Below are positions 1 to 9,767 of a DNA stretch of 64,000 nucleotides, piece by piece (within the stretch, counting starts at the first letter, position 1; every line of letters starts with the position of its first letter). Both the position numbers and the translations under genes were made by a program. Source of the stretch: Sphingopyxis chilensis (GTDB lineage Bacteria > Pseudomonadota > Alphaproteobacteria > Sphingomonadales > Sphingomonadaceae); contig NZ_CP142394.1 of NCBI RefSeq assembly GCF_035930445.1, positions 1,025,501-1,089,500 of the forward strand, given 5' to 3'. The notes beneath the pieces were generated by a model, which was not told the origin of the DNA, did not search any database, and worked only from the letters and a program-made list of their open reading frames with translations.

Positions 1-1
1 G

Positions 2-76
2 CTGGGTTTTTCACTGGCAGCGGTTGTGATTGTCCTGTCGGCAATCTGGATCGTTCCCGCGCTGTTGCAGCCCTGA
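2..76 (+). CDS. C-terminal end of an unidentified membrane protein (partial)
   Basis: An open frame runs in from the left edge and stops at 74-76. The 24 visible residues are almost all hydrophobic (LGFSLAAVVIVLSAIWIVPA and a few more), which looks like one membrane-spanning helix at the very C-terminus. The 5' part lies outside the window, so the family cannot be named. The gene is convergent with greB. Confidence 0.5.
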   Translation: MGFSLAAVVIVLSAIWIVPALLQP

Positions 77-103
77 CGCGAGGAAAGAGAGCCGTGCGGT
101 CAA

Positions 104-592
104 TCAGCCCGCGGGATAGCTGACCGCTATCACTTCCCACTCCTTGGGCCCGGCGGGAAGCTGGACGGTCCTGAGGTCGCCGACCGCCGCGCCGCGCAGC
201 GCGCGGGAAAGCGGGCTGTTCCAGCCGATCCGGCCTTCGCCGGCCTCCGCCTCGTCATCGCCCACCAATGTGATGATCCGCCTCGCATCGTCGTCGTCGG
301 CGAGTTCGACGGTGGCGCCGAACCAGATGCGACCCTTGTCGGGCTGCTCGGCGGGATCGACGACGCGCGCCGCTTTCATCCGCCGTGCGAGGAAGGAGAG
401 CCGCCGGTCGATCTCGCGCAACCGCTTGCGGCCATAGATATAATCGCCATTCTCGCTGCGGTCGCCGTTGCCCGCGGCCCAACTGATCACCTCGACCAGC
501 TTCGGCCGCTCGTCGCCCAGCAGCGCGTCATATTCAGCGCGCAGCGCGGCGTAGCCGGCCGGGCTGATGATGTTCGTCTTGTCCCCCGCCAT
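104..592 (-). CDS. greB: Transcription elongation factor GreB
   Basis: 162 residues, the usual Gre-factor length. Gre factors enter the secondary channel of RNA polymerase and stimulate cleavage of backtracked RNA. The N-terminal coiled coil is followed by the diagnostic stretch YIYGRKRLREIDRRLSFL (about residues 51-68), which fits GreB better than GreA. The C-terminal half has the FKBP-like fold pattern of the family (FGATVEL, GWNSPLSRALRGAAVGD). It lies 63 bases downstream of slt on the same strand, separated from it by a palindrome, so it may be partly co-transcribed with slt. Identification is firm; the choice of GreB over a GreA paralogue rests on the YIYGRKRLREID motif. Confidence 0.92.
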   Translation of the reverse strand: MAGDKTNIISPAGYAALRAEYDALLGDERPKLVEVISWAAGNGDRSENGDYIYGRKRLREIDRRLSFLARRMKAARVVDPAEQPDKGRIWFGATVELADDDDARRIITLVGDDEAEAGEGRIGWNSPLSRALRGAAVGDLRTVQLPAGPKEWEVIAVSYPAG

Positions 593-608
593 CCCCTGAT
601 CCTTATCT

Positions 609-636
609 CGTCATCCCGGCGAAGGCCGGGATGACG
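609..636. repeat. GAAG-loop palindromic repeat
   Basis: A 12-bp perfect stem (CGTCATCCCGGC and its complement) encloses a GAAG tetraloop, between slt and greB. A shorter version of the same design is at 17214-17233 and related hairpins are at 63371-63428. On the RNA it could end or attenuate the slt transcript before greB; there is no U-run. Confidence 0.7.
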
Positions 637-655
637 ATGGAAAGCAACGACCAGA

Positions 656-2686
656 TCAGCCTGGCGTGCGCTTGCCGAGATAGAAGCTCAGCGGCGCCTG
701 CGCTCGTGCGCTGCCGCTCTCGCGCAGCGTGTCATAGACGACGGCGTTTTCGAGCACACGCTGGACATAATTCTTCGTCTCGAAGATCGGGATCGCTTCG
801 ATCCAGTCGAGCATCTCGATCGATCCGGTGCGCGGGTCGCCATTGGCGCGCAGCCACTTGTTCACATTGCCGGGCCCCGCGTTGTACGCTGCGACCGCGA
901 GCGGATAGCTGCCGCCATAATAGCGGAGCATCTGCTGGAAATAGGTCGATCCGAGCATCATGTTGTAGTTGGTGTCGGTCGTGAGTGAGCCGGCATCGTA
1001 GCTGAGGCCGAGCTTGCCCGCGACTTCGCGCGCCGTTCCAGGCATCAGCTGCATCATGCCGCGCGCGCCGGCGTGGCTGATCGCGGCGCGGTCGAACTGG
1101 CTTTCCTGCCGCGTGATCGCGTGGATGAAGGTCCAGTTGCTTTCATGGCCTGCAGGGACGCGCACCGTCGGGAAACCCGAAACCTCCACCGCGTCGAGGC
1201 TGTTCGCCTGCGCGCTGCGGCCGATCATCACGCCAAGGTCGGGGCGGCCGATCTGATTGGCAAGCTGCCCCGCGAGCACATGGTCGGCGGGCGAACTCGC
1301 CTTTTGCGCGAGCGCGCGCAGGAACGCCGATTGCTCGCGCCATGCGCCGATTTCGCCGAGCGCGCGCGCGGCGCGCACCAGCCGGTCGTCTTCGAAGGCA
1401 CGCTTTTCGGTGCTGCTGACCTCGATCGTCGGGTTCGGCGTCGGCTTGGGCTGCGGACGGTTCAGCCGCTCGAGCGCCAGCTGGCCGTAGAATTGATCAT
1501 AATGCTGCGCCGCATCGGCGAAATGCGCGTTCGCGGTGGCCCGATCGCCCGCCGCCAGCGCGGCGCGGCCGGCCCAGTAAAAGCCCTTGGTGCGCGTCTG
1601 CGCCGAGCGTGCGGCTTCGCCATAAGCGCGGTAGAGCTTCACCGCCTCCGCGGGCCGGCGCAGATCCTTGAACGCGAGCTGCCCAGCGAGCCAGGCGAGC
1701 GAAGTGTAATCGTCGCGCACGCCCAGCGGGGTTTCGCGGACGACGGTGCCGGGGGGAAGCGCGTCGTCGAGCTGGCGCGCGATATTATATGCGGTCAGCT
1801 TGTCGCCGCCCGCGTCGGCCTGCCGCGCGTTGGTGAGCAGCGTTTCCAGCCATTCCTCGGCATCGGTCGGCGCTTTCGACAGCGATCGCGGTGCCGCGAG
1901 CAGTGCGCGCGCTTCGCCGACGCGGCCCGACGCGCGCAGCCAGGTCGCCTTGTCGGTGATATAGCCGGGGTCGGTGCGGGTCAGCGACGGGTTGGCGCTT
2001 TCGACCGCCGACGCCTGGAAGGCGGCATCGACCGCGCCGCTGCGCATCGCGAGCCGCGCCGCGAAGATGTTGCGCTTGTCGGGCGACGTATAGGCGAGCT
2101 GGCGGCTGGCGGCAGAGGTGGCTCCGAGCCAAAGCAGCTTGTCCATGCGCGCGTCATGGTCGGCGGGCGCGATCGCGCCGGGGAACATGCTGAGCGCGCG
2201 GCTTGTTTCATAATCGTCGAGCGGTCCGCTCGTCCAAGCGCGCCGGACGGCGGCATTGGCATCTTCGCGCCGGCCCGATGCGTTGAGCGCGAGCGCATAG
2301 CGGAGCTGTCCACTCGCGGTTTGCGGCGGATAGGACTGGAAATAGGCGAGGGTGCGCGCGGGATCATAGCTGTCGAGCGAGATCGCCTTTTCGGCCCGCG
2401 TGCGCAGCTTCTCGGCGTCGGGCCAGCCGCGGTTCGCCATCAGAAAGCGCGACAGCTGGTCGAACGAGGCACCGGTGTTGGCGGTCAGCCGCCGCCATTC
2501 CATCACCGCATCGCCGACCGAATTGGGCGAGGGCGGCGGACCCGATACGGAGGCGAGCCCCATCTGGGCGCGATACCAGGCCATTTGCTCGGGTGTCAGC
2601 TCGCTGGCGTTCGCAGCGGCGGGGATGGCGAGGGCCAGCGCGAGCGCGAGCCGGGAAATGCGGGGCAGCGTGGTCATGATGGCCAT
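656..2686 (-). CDS. slt: Soluble lytic murein transglycosylase
   Basis: Cleaves the MurNAc-GlcNAc bond of peptidoglycan in the periplasm, forming 1,6-anhydro-muropeptides. From the start chosen here (2686) the protein has a signal peptide (MAIMTTLPRISRLALALALA, then IPAAANA). A long alpha-helical superhelix follows, and a C-terminal SLT domain carries the catalytic Glu at about residue 528 in TRQESQFD. It also has the family motifs GARGMMQLMPGTA, AAYNAGPGNV and IPIFETKNYVQRV. An in-frame ATG at 2728 would add 14 residues in front of the signal peptide; 2686 is preferred because it puts the signal peptide first. An AAGGAG lies upstream with slightly long spacing. It is divergent from dapA. Confidence 0.93.
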   Translation of the reverse strand: MAIMTTLPRISRLALALALAIPAAANASELTPEQMAWYRAQMGLASVSGPPPSPNSVGDAVMEWRRLTANTGASFDQLSRFLMANRGWPDAEKLRTRAEKAISLDSYDPARTLAYFQSYPPQTASGQLRYALALNASGRREDANAAVRRAWTSGPLDDYETSRALSMFPGAIAPADHDARMDKLLWLGATSAASRQLAYTSPDKRNIFAARLAMRSGAVDAAFQASAVESANPSLTRTDPGYITDKATWLRASGRVGEARALLAAPRSLSKAPTDAEEWLETLLTNARQADAGGDKLTAYNIARQLDDALPPGTVVRETPLGVRDDYTSLAWLAGQLAFKDLRRPAEAVKLYRAYGEAARSAQTRTKGFYWAGRAALAAGDRATANAHFADAAQHYDQFYGQLALERLNRPQPKPTPNPTIEVSSTEKRAFEDDRLVRAARALGEIGAWREQSAFLRALAQKASSPADHVLAGQLANQIGRPDLGVMIGRSAQANSLDAVEVSGFPTVRVPAGHESNWTFIHAITRQESQFDRAAISHAGARGMMQLMPGTAREVAGKLGLSYDAGSLTTDTNYNMMLGSTYFQQMLRYYGGSYPLAVAAYNAGPGNVNKWLRANGDPRTGSIEMLDWIEAIPIFETKNYVQRVLENAVVYDTLRESGSARAQAPLSFYLGKRTPG

Positions 2687-2786
2687 ACTAATGCCAAACT
2701 CCTTGCGGGGCGCTGAATAGACGTCCAATAGCGGCGCGCCGGCCGGATTCTATCGGCTCAGCCATGTTCTTGTAAAGGAGCGGTGC

Positions 2787-3662
2787 ATGTTTTCGGGTTC
2801 GATTCCCGCCTTGGTGACGCCATTCCGCGATGGGGCGTTCGACGCGCCCGCCTTCGCGCGCCTTGTGGACTGGCAGATCAAAGAGGGCACCAGCGCGCTG
2901 GTCCCGTGCGGGACGACCGGTGAGAGCCCCACGCTCGGCTTCGAAGAACATTATCAGGTCATCGACACCTGCATCGAGGCGGCCGCTGGACGCGTGCCGG
3001 TGATCGCGGGCTGCGGATCGAACGACACCGCGACCGCCATCCGCCACATGCGCTATGCGCAGGCAGCCGGCGCGACCGCGGCGCTGATCGTCGCGCCCTA
3101 TTACAACCGGCCGAGCCAGGACGGGCTGATCGCACATTATCACGCGCTTGCCGACGCCAGCGACCTGCCGATCGTCGTTTATAACGTCCCCGGCCGCACC
3201 GTCGCGGACATAAGCGCCCAAACGATGTGCAAGCTCGCCGAAATTCCGAGCGTCGTCGCGGTCAAGGATGCGAGCGGCGACCTTGCGCGCGTGACGGAGC
3301 ATCGCGCCGGGGCAGGTGTGGATTTCTGCCAGCTTTCGGGCAACGACGATCTGTGGCTCCCGCACGCCGTGATGGGCGGCGTCGGTTGTATCTCGGTCAC
3401 CGCCAACGTTGCGCCGCGCCTCTGTGCCGATTTCGCCGCCGCTTGCGCCGCTGGCGACTGGACACGCGCGCTGACGCTCCACGACCGCTTGTTCGCCCTT
3501 CACAAGGCGATGTTCTCCGACACCTCGCCGGGACCGGTCAAATATGCGCTGTCGCGTCTCCACGACTGGTTTTCGCCCGAAGTGCGCCTACCTATCATCC
3601 CGGCGTCCGAAGCATCGTGCAAGGCCGTCGATGCCGCGCTGTCGTCGGCAGGAGTGATGTAA
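2787..3662 (+). CDS. dapA: 4-hydroxy-tetrahydrodipicolinate synthase
   Basis: Condenses pyruvate with aspartate semialdehyde, the first step of the lysine/diaminopimelate branch, in the cytoplasm. The 291 residues show every key element: CGTTGE (Thr43/Thr44), VVYNVPGRT with the proton-relay Tyr132, and VVAVKDASGDL with the Schiff-base Lys160. AAGGAG sits 7 bases before the ATG. smpB begins 10 bases after the stop, so dapA, smpB and the DUF2062 gene are probably one transcript. Length and motifs are standard. Confidence 0.96.
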   Translation: MFSGSIPALVTPFRDGAFDAPAFARLVDWQIKEGTSALVPCGTTGESPTLGFEEHYQVIDTCIEAAAGRVPVIAGCGSNDTATAIRHMRYAQAAGATAALIVAPYYNRPSQDGLIAHYHALADASDLPIVVYNVPGRTVADISAQTMCKLAEIPSVVAVKDASGDLARVTEHRAGAGVDFCQLSGNDDLWLPHAVMGGVGCISVTANVAPRLCADFAAACAAGDWTRALTLHDRLFALHKAMFSDTSPGPVKYALSRLHDWFSPEVRLPIIPASEASCKAVDAALSSAGVM

Positions 3663-3671
3663 GCTTTCGCC

Positions 3672-4157
3672 ATGGCCCGTCCGCAGTCCGCCGCCGAATT
3701 CGACAAGAAGAAAGTCGTCGCCGAGAACCGGCGCGCGCGCTTCGACTATGCCATCGAACAGGTGTTCGAGGCCGGCATCGCGCTGCAGGGGACAGAAGTG
3801 AAGTCGCTGCGCTTCGGCGAGGGCACGATCGCCGAGAGCTATGCCGAGGTCACCGGCGGCGAGGTTTGGCTGATCAACGCCAACATCCCCGAATTCAGCC
3901 ACGGCAACCGCTTCAACCACGAGCCCAAGCGGCCGCGCAAGCTGCTGCTCAACTGGCGCGAGATCAACAAGCTGCACGCCGGCGTGATGCGCCAGGGCAT
4001 GACGCTCGTGCCGCTAAGCGTCTATTTCAACAGCCGTGGCCGCGCCAAGGTCGAACTCGCGCTCGCGAAGGGCAAGAAGGCGCACGACAAGCGCGAGTCG
4101 ATCAAGGAACGCGACTGGAAGCGCGACAAGCAAAGATTGATGAAGGACCGCGGATGA
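3672..4157 (+). CDS. smpB: SsrA-binding protein SmpB
   Basis: Binds tmRNA and delivers it to stalled ribosomes for trans-translation. The 161 residues include the oligonucleotide-binding beta-barrel ([33 protein letters not shown]) and the basic C-terminal tail ([20 protein letters not shown]) that enters the mRNA channel. The stop codon overlaps the next start in an ATGA, indicating translational coupling to the DUF2062 gene. Confidence 0.96.
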   Translation: MARPQSAAEFDKKKVVAENRRARFDYAIEQVFEAGIALQGTEVKSLRFGEGTIAESYAEVTGGEVWLINANIPEFSHGNRFNHEPKRPRKLLLNWREINKLHAGVMRQGMTLVPLSVYFNSRGRAKVELALAKGKKAHDKRESIKERDWKRDKQRLMKDRG

Positions 4158-4768
4158 GCGGCGGCAAGCCCCGCGACAAGGCTGCGGTGATGAACTGGAT
4201 CCGCCGCAACTCGCCGACGCGCGAGGAATTGCTGGCGAGCCGCTTCATCAAGCCGTTCGCGCACCGGGTCGCGCACAGCCATCTGTGGCGCTTCACGCGC
4301 ACCTCGGTGCCGCGCGGCACCGCGCTCGGGCTGTTCGTCGGCATCTTCTTCCTGATCCCCGGCGTGCAGATATTGGGCGTCGCGCTGCTCGCGCTGCCGT
4401 TCCGTGCCAATATCCCGATCGGCGCGGCGATGACCTTCCTGTCGAACCCGGTGACGACGCCGTTCATCATCATCGCTTCGGTGTGGCTCGGCGACTGGCT
4501 GTTCGGCCTCCACGCGAACAGCGCGACCTTTTCGTCGATGATCGAGCATGGCGCGTCGGCGGGCGAGTGGGTGCGCTGGGTTTTTTCGGATGCGGCGCCC
4601 GCAATGCTCGCGGGGCTGTTCGTGATTTCGGTCGTCTCGGCGGCCGTCGGCTATGTGCTCGCGACATTGTTCTGGGACAATTGGATACGCCTCCGCTGGC
4701 GGCGCAAGCTGGCGCGCGCACGCGACCAACGACATGAGGCATCGACCAGCGACACGGCCGCCGGTTGA
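4154..4768 (+). CDS. DUF2062 family membrane protein
   Basis: 204 residues, starting in the ATGA overlap with smpB. A basic N-terminal segment is followed by the DUF2062-type core [20 protein letters not shown] and by [12 protein letters not shown], then several hydrophobic helices and a basic C-terminus. The family is an inner-membrane protein of unknown function common in proteobacteria. The tight coupling to smpB is commonly seen in sphingomonads, but I know of no demonstrated functional link. Confidence 0.8.
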   Translation: MSGGKPRDKAAVMNWIRRNSPTREELLASRFIKPFAHRVAHSHLWRFTRTSVPRGTALGLFVGIFFLIPGVQILGVALLALPFRANIPIGAAMTFLSNPVTTPFIIIASVWLGDWLFGLHANSATFSSMIEHGASAGEWVRWVFSDAAPAMLAGLFVISVVSAAVGYVLATLFWDNWIRLRWRRKLARARDQRHEASTSDTAAG

Positions 4769-4864
4769 ACCCCCAAGAAGCAGGCGTATAGCTGTCGCAT
4801 CGCTGATCCGCGGCGTGCCTTTGCGGCGCGGTTCTTCGCTTCAAATCGATAACTGGGGAATATC

Positions 4865-6916
4865 ATGACTCGCTTGAATATTTCTTCGCGCCTGCTCGCG
4901 ACCGCCGCTTTTGGCGGAATCATGCTCGCCGCCGTTCCGGCCGCCGCACAGGAGCAGGCGGCGCCTGCCACCACCGCCGCCAAGCCCGAAATCGGCGATT
5001 TCGGCTTCGACCTTTCGGGCATGGACAAGGGCGTCCAGCCGGGCGACGATTTCTACTCCTATGCCAATGGCACCTGGGCCATGAATACCGAGATCCCCGC
5101 CGACAAATCGAATTACGGCATGTTCACCGCGCTCGCCGACCTGTCGCAAACGCGCACGCGCGAAATCCTCGACGTGGCGAAGGCCGATCCGAACAGCATG
5201 ATCGGCCGCGCTTACGCCTCCTATCTCGATTCGGCCGCCGTCGAGGCCAAGGGGCTCGCGCCGATCGAGCCGTGGCTGAACAAGATTCGCGCGGTCGACA
5301 AGGCGGGGCTTGCGAAGCTGCTCGCCGAGGCCGACCGCAGCGGCGTCCAGCATTTCTTCGGCGGTTATGTCGGTCAGGATGACAAGAATCCCGACGTTTA
5401 CATCTACACGATGTTCCAGGGCGGCATCGGCATGCCCGACCGCGATTTCTACCTCAAGGAGAATGAGCGGAACACCAAGCTGCAGGCTGCCTATCTGAAG
5501 CATCTCGAAAATGTCCTGACGCTCGCCGGCGAAAAGGACGCCGCGGCGCGCGCCAAGGCGATCTACGACTTCGAAAAGCAGGTCGCGACCGTCCACTGGG
5601 ACAAGAACGACAGCAGCGACGCGACCAAGGTCTATAACAAGATGACGATCGCCGAGCTGGCGCAGGCCGCGCCCGGTTTCGACTGGGCGACCTTCATTCG
5701 CGGCATCGGCGTCAATGAGGATTCGATCCTCGTGTCGCAGCCGAGCGCCTTCACCGGCGAGGCGAAGCTGCTCGCCGACGCGCCGATCGGCGTGATCCGC
5801 GACATGCTGGTCGTCCGCAGCCTCGACGGCTTTTCGGACGTACTGCCCGATGCGGTCGCCAATGAGGCTTTCTCCTTTTACGGCACCGCGCTGTCCGGCA
5901 CGCCGCAGATGCAGGAACGCTGGAAGCGCGCGGTCGACTTCACCACGGGCAATATGGGTGAAGCCGTCGGCAAGGATTATGTCGCCAAATATTTCCCGCC
6001 CGAAACCAAGGCGGCGATGGACGTGCTCGTCAAGAATGTGCTCGCGGCGCTCGACACACGCATCACCAATCTGACGTGGATGCAGCCCGCGACAAAGGTG
6101 AAGGCGAAGAAGAAGCTCGCCAATTTCACCACCAAGATCGGCTATCCCGACCGCTGGAAGGATTACAGCAAGCTCGAGATCAAGGCCGGCGACCTGTTCG
6201 GCAACGCGCTTCGCTCGAACCAGTTCGCGCACGATGACAATATCAGCCGCCTCGGCGGCCCGATCCGCCGCTGGGAGTGGGGGATGACCCCGATGACGGT
6301 CAACGCCTACGCCAATTTCGGCATGAACGAGATCGTCTTCCCCGCCGCGATCCTCCAGCCGCCCTTCTTCGATCCGCACGCCGACGACGCGATCAACTAT
6401 GGCGGCATCGGCGCCGTCATCGGTCACGAAATCAGCCATCATTTCGACGATCAGGGCGCGAAATATGACGAGACCGGCAAGCTTGCCGACTGGTGGACCC
6501 CGGCCGACGTCGCGGCCTTCGAGGCGGCGGGCAAGGCGCTGATCGCGCAATATGACGCCTATGAAGTGCTTCCGGGCGAAAAGCTCGACGGCACCTTCAC
6601 GCTGGGCGAGAATATCGGCGACCTCGCCGGCCTGACCATCGCCTATGACGCCTATAAAAAGTCGCTCGGTGGCAAGGATGCGCCGGTGATCGACGGGCTG
6701 ACCGGCGACCAGCGCTTCTTCCTCGGCTGGGCGCAGGTGTGGCGGCGCAACTATCGCGAGCAGAATCTGTCGCAGCGCATCACGACCGATCCGCATTCGC
6801 CGTCGATCCAGCGGACTTGGGTCTCGCGCAATCTTGACCCTTGGTATAAGGCCTACCAGATCAAGCAGGGCCAGAAGCTCTATCTGGCACCCGAGGACCG
6901 CGTTCGCATCTGGTGA
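4865..6916 (+). CDS. M13 family zinc metallopeptidase (neprilysin/PepO type)
   Basis: Secreted endopeptidase of about 683 residues. A signal peptide ends near PAAAQEQ, the N-terminal M13 domain contains GDDFYSYANGTWAM, and the C-terminal catalytic domain has HExxH (His521, Glu522, His525) with the third zinc ligand Glu582 in ENIGDLAG. INYGGIGAVIGHEISHHFDD is the typical neprilysin context. It probably degrades peptides in the periplasm. It stands alone between the smpB operon and cckA. Confidence 0.93.
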   Translation: MTRLNISSRLLATAAFGGIMLAAVPAAAQEQAAPATTAAKPEIGDFGFDLSGMDKGVQPGDDFYSYANGTWAMNTEIPADKSNYGMFTALADLSQTRTREILDVAKADPNSMIGRAYASYLDSAAVEAKGLAPIEPWLNKIRAVDKAGLAKLLAEADRSGVQHFFGGYVGQDDKNPDVYIYTMFQGGIGMPDRDFYLKENERNTKLQAAYLKHLENVLTLAGEKDAAARAKAIYDFEKQVATVHWDKNDSSDATKVYNKMTIAELAQAAPGFDWATFIRGIGVNEDSILVSQPSAFTGEAKLLADAPIGVIRDMLVVRSLDGFSDVLPDAVANEAFSFYGTALSGTPQMQERWKRAVDFTTGNMGEAVGKDYVAKYFPPETKAAMDVLVKNVLAALDTRITNLTWMQPATKVKAKKKLANFTTKIGYPDRWKDYSKLEIKAGDLFGNALRSNQFAHDDNISRLGGPIRRWEWGMTPMTVNAYANFGMNEIVFPAAILQPPFFDPHADDAINYGGIGAVIGHEISHHFDDQGAKYDETGKLADWWTPADVAAFEAAGKALIAQYDAYEVLPGEKLDGTFTLGENIGDLAGLTIAYDAYKKSLGGKDAPVIDGLTGDQRFFLGWAQVWRRNYREQNLSQRITTDPHSPSIQRTWVSRNLDPWYKAYQIKQGQKLYLAPEDRVRIW

Positions 6917-6940
6917 TGCGCCACTGAGAAAGAGTGTCAT

Positions 6941-9394
6941 TTGACCGTGCAAAGCCTGCCCTCCGCTGATGGTGATGTCATCAGGGGGGCGGGCCCTGCC
7001 GCCGGGCTGCTTTCGGCTCCGGCGGGCCTCTCGCGGCTCGACGCGGGCTTGCTCGGCGGCCTTGTGCTGCTTTCGGCAGCCTTGCTGTTCTGGGCGACGG
7101 GCAGCGCGATTCTGGCGGCAGGATTCGTGGCGGGCCTGGCCGTTGCGGCGGCCGGCGTACTGCTTGTGCGCCGGGTCTTTCCCGCAGCCGTGTCGGGCGA
7201 GGCTGCCGCGCCCGACTGGACGATGCTGCGCCAGGCGGTCAATCATGACGATGTCGCGATCGCGGTGACCGACCGCGCGGGGCGGATGGTCTGCGCGAAC
7301 GACCTGTTCGGCACCTGGTTCAATGGTTTCGTGACGCCGCCTGGCCTCCCGCTCGAAGGACGCGGCGCCGAAATGCTTAAAAATGCCGGCCGCATCGCGT
7401 GGCGCGACGGCGAGGGGCATGCCGACGATATCGCGATCGGCCCGCTGCAGTTGCGCGCGCAGGTGACGCGCGCCGGGCAGTCGGAGGATTATCTCGTCTG
7501 GCGCTTCTCGGCGCTCGAACGGCTCGACTTGGTCGCTGAAATCGTCCGTCATCTCGACGGGCCTGCGGGCCGGACGCTGGGTCATGCCGGTGTGATGGCC
7601 GCGCTCGTCAGCGCCGAAGGGCGGCTGCGCGTCGCCAACCAGGCCTTCCTCCTCCGCGCGCTGGGGGAGGATGACGCGCTGCATTATGCCGGCCGCGACG
7701 TTGCGCCGATGATCCGGCTCGATGACGCGGGCGCACTCTATTTCGCGCGTGAGGGCGACCGCGCGACGCCCGTGCGGCTGATTCAGATCCCGCTAGCGCC
7801 CGCCGACAGCAATACGCCGATGCTGCTCGCGTTGCTCGACGAGGAAATGGGGCCGGCCGACCGCGGCACCGCGCAGACCTATGTCGAAACCTTGCTGTCG
7901 CTGCTGCCGTTCGGGCTGGCGATGGTCGATCGCGACGGGCGCTTCCTTTATATGAACCGTGCCTTCGTCCGGGCGGCGAGCCTTCCCGAAGGCAAGATGC
8001 CCCGCTACCCCGGCGACATCGTCGTCGGTGAAGACAAGGGGCCGCTTGCCGACATGATCCGCCGCCACAGCAGCGGACAGCAGGTCGGCGGCGACCTGTC
8101 GATCCGGCTCGCAGGGCAGAGCGGCGATCCCGTGTCGATGCGCGTCGTCGGCGTGCGCGGGCTCGGCGAGGCGGCCGTGCTTTTGAGCCTCAAGGATTCG
8201 AGCGAGGAATCGCGCCTCAAGCGCCAAGTGGCGCAGGCGTCGAAGATGCAGGCGGTCGGCCAGCTTGCTGGCGGCGTCGCGCATGATTTCAACAATATCC
8301 TGACCGCGGTGCTCGGCGCGTGCGACCTGATGTTGATGCGCCATACGCCCGGCGACAGCGACTATGACGACATCCAGCAGATTCGCAGCAACGCCAATCG
8401 CGCCGCCAGCCTGACGCGGCAGTTGCTCGCCTTCTCGCGACAGCAGACGCTGCGCCCGCAGATATTGCAGCTGCCCGACGTGATTTCGGAGGTGTCGCAT
8501 CTTTTGAAGCGCCTGATCGGCGAGACCGTCCAGCTCTCGGTGCATCACGGCCGCGGCCTTGGCGCGGTGCGTGCCGATCCGGGCCAGCTCGAACAGGTGA
8601 TCATCAACCTTGCGGTCAATGCGCGCGACGCGATGCCGGGCGGCGGGACGCTGACGATCGAAACCTATCCCGTCTCGGCCGCCGACGTGCGGCAGATGGG
8701 CAATGAATTCATGCCCCCTGCCGACTATTGCGCGCTCAAGGTCAGCGATACCGGCACGGGCATTCCCGCCGACGTGCTGCCCAAGATTTTCGAACCTTTT
8801 TTCACGACCAAGGATGTCGGCAAGGGCACCGGACTTGGCCTGTCGACCGTCTATGGCATCATCAAGCAGTCGGCGGGCTATATCTTCGCCGACAGCAAGC
8901 CGGGGCAGGGGACGAGCTTTTCGATATACCTGCCCGTTCACCGCGCCGGCGGCGACGCTCCCGTCGCTCCGCCGCCACCCGCGAAGCCCAAGAAGAGCCA
9001 GTGGGGCACCGGCACCATCCTGCTCGTCGAGGACGAGGATATGGTGCGCGCCGTGGCGGAACGCGCGTTGACCCGCGCGGGTTATAGCGTCGTGACCGCC
9101 TCGCAGGGCGAAGAGGGGCTCGAACGGTTCGCACAGATGGAGAAGGTCGATTTGATCATCAGCGACGTGGTGATGCCGACGATGGACGGCCCGGCGATGG
9201 TGCGTGCGATGCGCGCCAAACGCCCCGACCTGCCGGTCCTGTTCATGTCGGGCTATGCCGAAGAACAGCTCCGCCAGTCGATCGACATCGACGATGTCGC
9301 CTTTCTGCCCAAGCCCTTTTCGGTCGCGCAGCTCGCCGAGGCGACCTCGGCGGCGCTCGACGATGCTGCGCATCGGGTGCCCAATGGCCAGTGA
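6941..9394 (+). CDS. cckA: Cell-cycle hybrid histidine kinase CckA
   Basis: 817 residues from a TTG start; the nearest in-frame ATG lies beyond the membrane anchor. Order: two hydrophobic helices (about residues 28-75), PAS-like sensor regions, and a HisKA domain with KMQAVGQLAGGVAHDFNNIL (phospho-His448). Then come a HATPase with QVIINLAVNARDAMPGGG, DTGTGIP and GKGTGLGLSTVYGI, and a receiver with phospho-acceptor Asp742 (IISDVVMP). The H-box context and the following ANRAASLTRQLLAFSRQQTL closely resemble Caulobacter CckA, which drives the CckA-ChpT-CtrA/CpdR relay. CckA is also the input for GTA control in other alphaproteobacteria. A small receiver gene overlaps its end by 11 bases. Confidence 0.88.
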   Translation: MTVQSLPSADGDVIRGAGPAAGLLSAPAGLSRLDAGLLGGLVLLSAALLFWATGSAILAAGFVAGLAVAAAGVLLVRRVFPAAVSGEAAAPDWTMLRQAVNHDDVAIAVTDRAGRMVCANDLFGTWFNGFVTPPGLPLEGRGAEMLKNAGRIAWRDGEGHADDIAIGPLQLRAQVTRAGQSEDYLVWRFSALERLDLVAEIVRHLDGPAGRTLGHAGVMAALVSAEGRLRVANQAFLLRALGEDDALHYAGRDVAPMIRLDDAGALYFAREGDRATPVRLIQIPLAPADSNTPMLLALLDEEMGPADRGTAQTYVETLLSLLPFGLAMVDRDGRFLYMNRAFVRAASLPEGKMPRYPGDIVVGEDKGPLADMIRRHSSGQQVGGDLSIRLAGQSGDPVSMRVVGVRGLGEAAVLLSLKDSSEESRLKRQVAQASKMQAVGQLAGGVAHDFNNILTAVLGACDLMLMRHTPGDSDYDDIQQIRSNANRAASLTRQLLAFSRQQTLRPQILQLPDVISEVSHLLKRLIGETVQLSVHHGRGLGAVRADPGQLEQVIINLAVNARDAMPGGGTLTIETYPVSAADVRQMGNEFMPPADYCALKVSDTGTGIPADVLPKIFEPFFTTKDVGKGTGLGLSTVYGIIKQSAGYIFADSKPGQGTSFSIYLPVHRAGGDAPVAPPPPAKPKKSQWGTGTILLVEDEDMVRAVAERALTRAGYSVVTASQGEEGLERFAQMEKVDLIISDVVMPTMDGPAMVRAMRAKRPDLPVLFMSGYAEEQLRQSIDIDDVAFLPKPFSVAQLAEATSAALDDAAHRVPNGQ

Positions 9395-9737
9395 TCGCCG
9401 CATCCTGCTCGTCGAAGACGATGTGCTGATCGGCATGATGCTTGCCGACATGTTCGACGCGCTCGACCTTCCCGAGCCCGCGCAGGCGACGAGCAACGAG
9501 GAGGCGCTCGCGCTGATTGCCGCCGAATCGCTCGCGGGGGCGCTCGTCGACATCAACCTCGGCGACGAAAAGGGCTGGCCGGTCGCCGATGCGCTCGCCG
9601 AACGCGGCATTCCCTTTGCGTTCACTTCGGGCGGCGGCGATGTCCTTCCACCCGCGCACGCGCATCGCAAGCTGATCACGAAACCGTTCCGGATCAGCGA
9701 CATCGAGGCGGCGCTCGATGAGTTTTCGGCGGAATAA
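9384..9737 (+). CDS. Single-domain response regulator
   Basis: 117 residues consisting of one receiver domain and no output domain. RILLVEDDVLIG carries the acidic pocket, ALVDINLGD contains the phospho-acceptor Asp56, and ITKPF contains the conserved Lys100. The ATG lies 11 bases inside the end of cckA, so the two genes are co-expressed and probably coupled. It may take phosphate from CckA or act as a sink; it lacks the features needed to call it CpdR. Confidence 0.8.
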   Translation: MASDRRILLVEDDVLIGMMLADMFDALDLPEPAQATSNEEALALIAAESLAGALVDINLGDEKGWPVADALAERGIPFAFTSGGGDVLPPAHAHRKLITKPFRISDIEAALDEFSAE

Positions 9738-9767
9738 CGCGCTTTTCGACAAAGTCGATTTTATATT

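Noticed and set aside
4841-7684. 947-residue open frame on the minus strand
   Set aside because: It is antisense to the M13 peptidase and cckA, has no recognisable domain, and arises because high-G+C codon bias opens the opposite frames.
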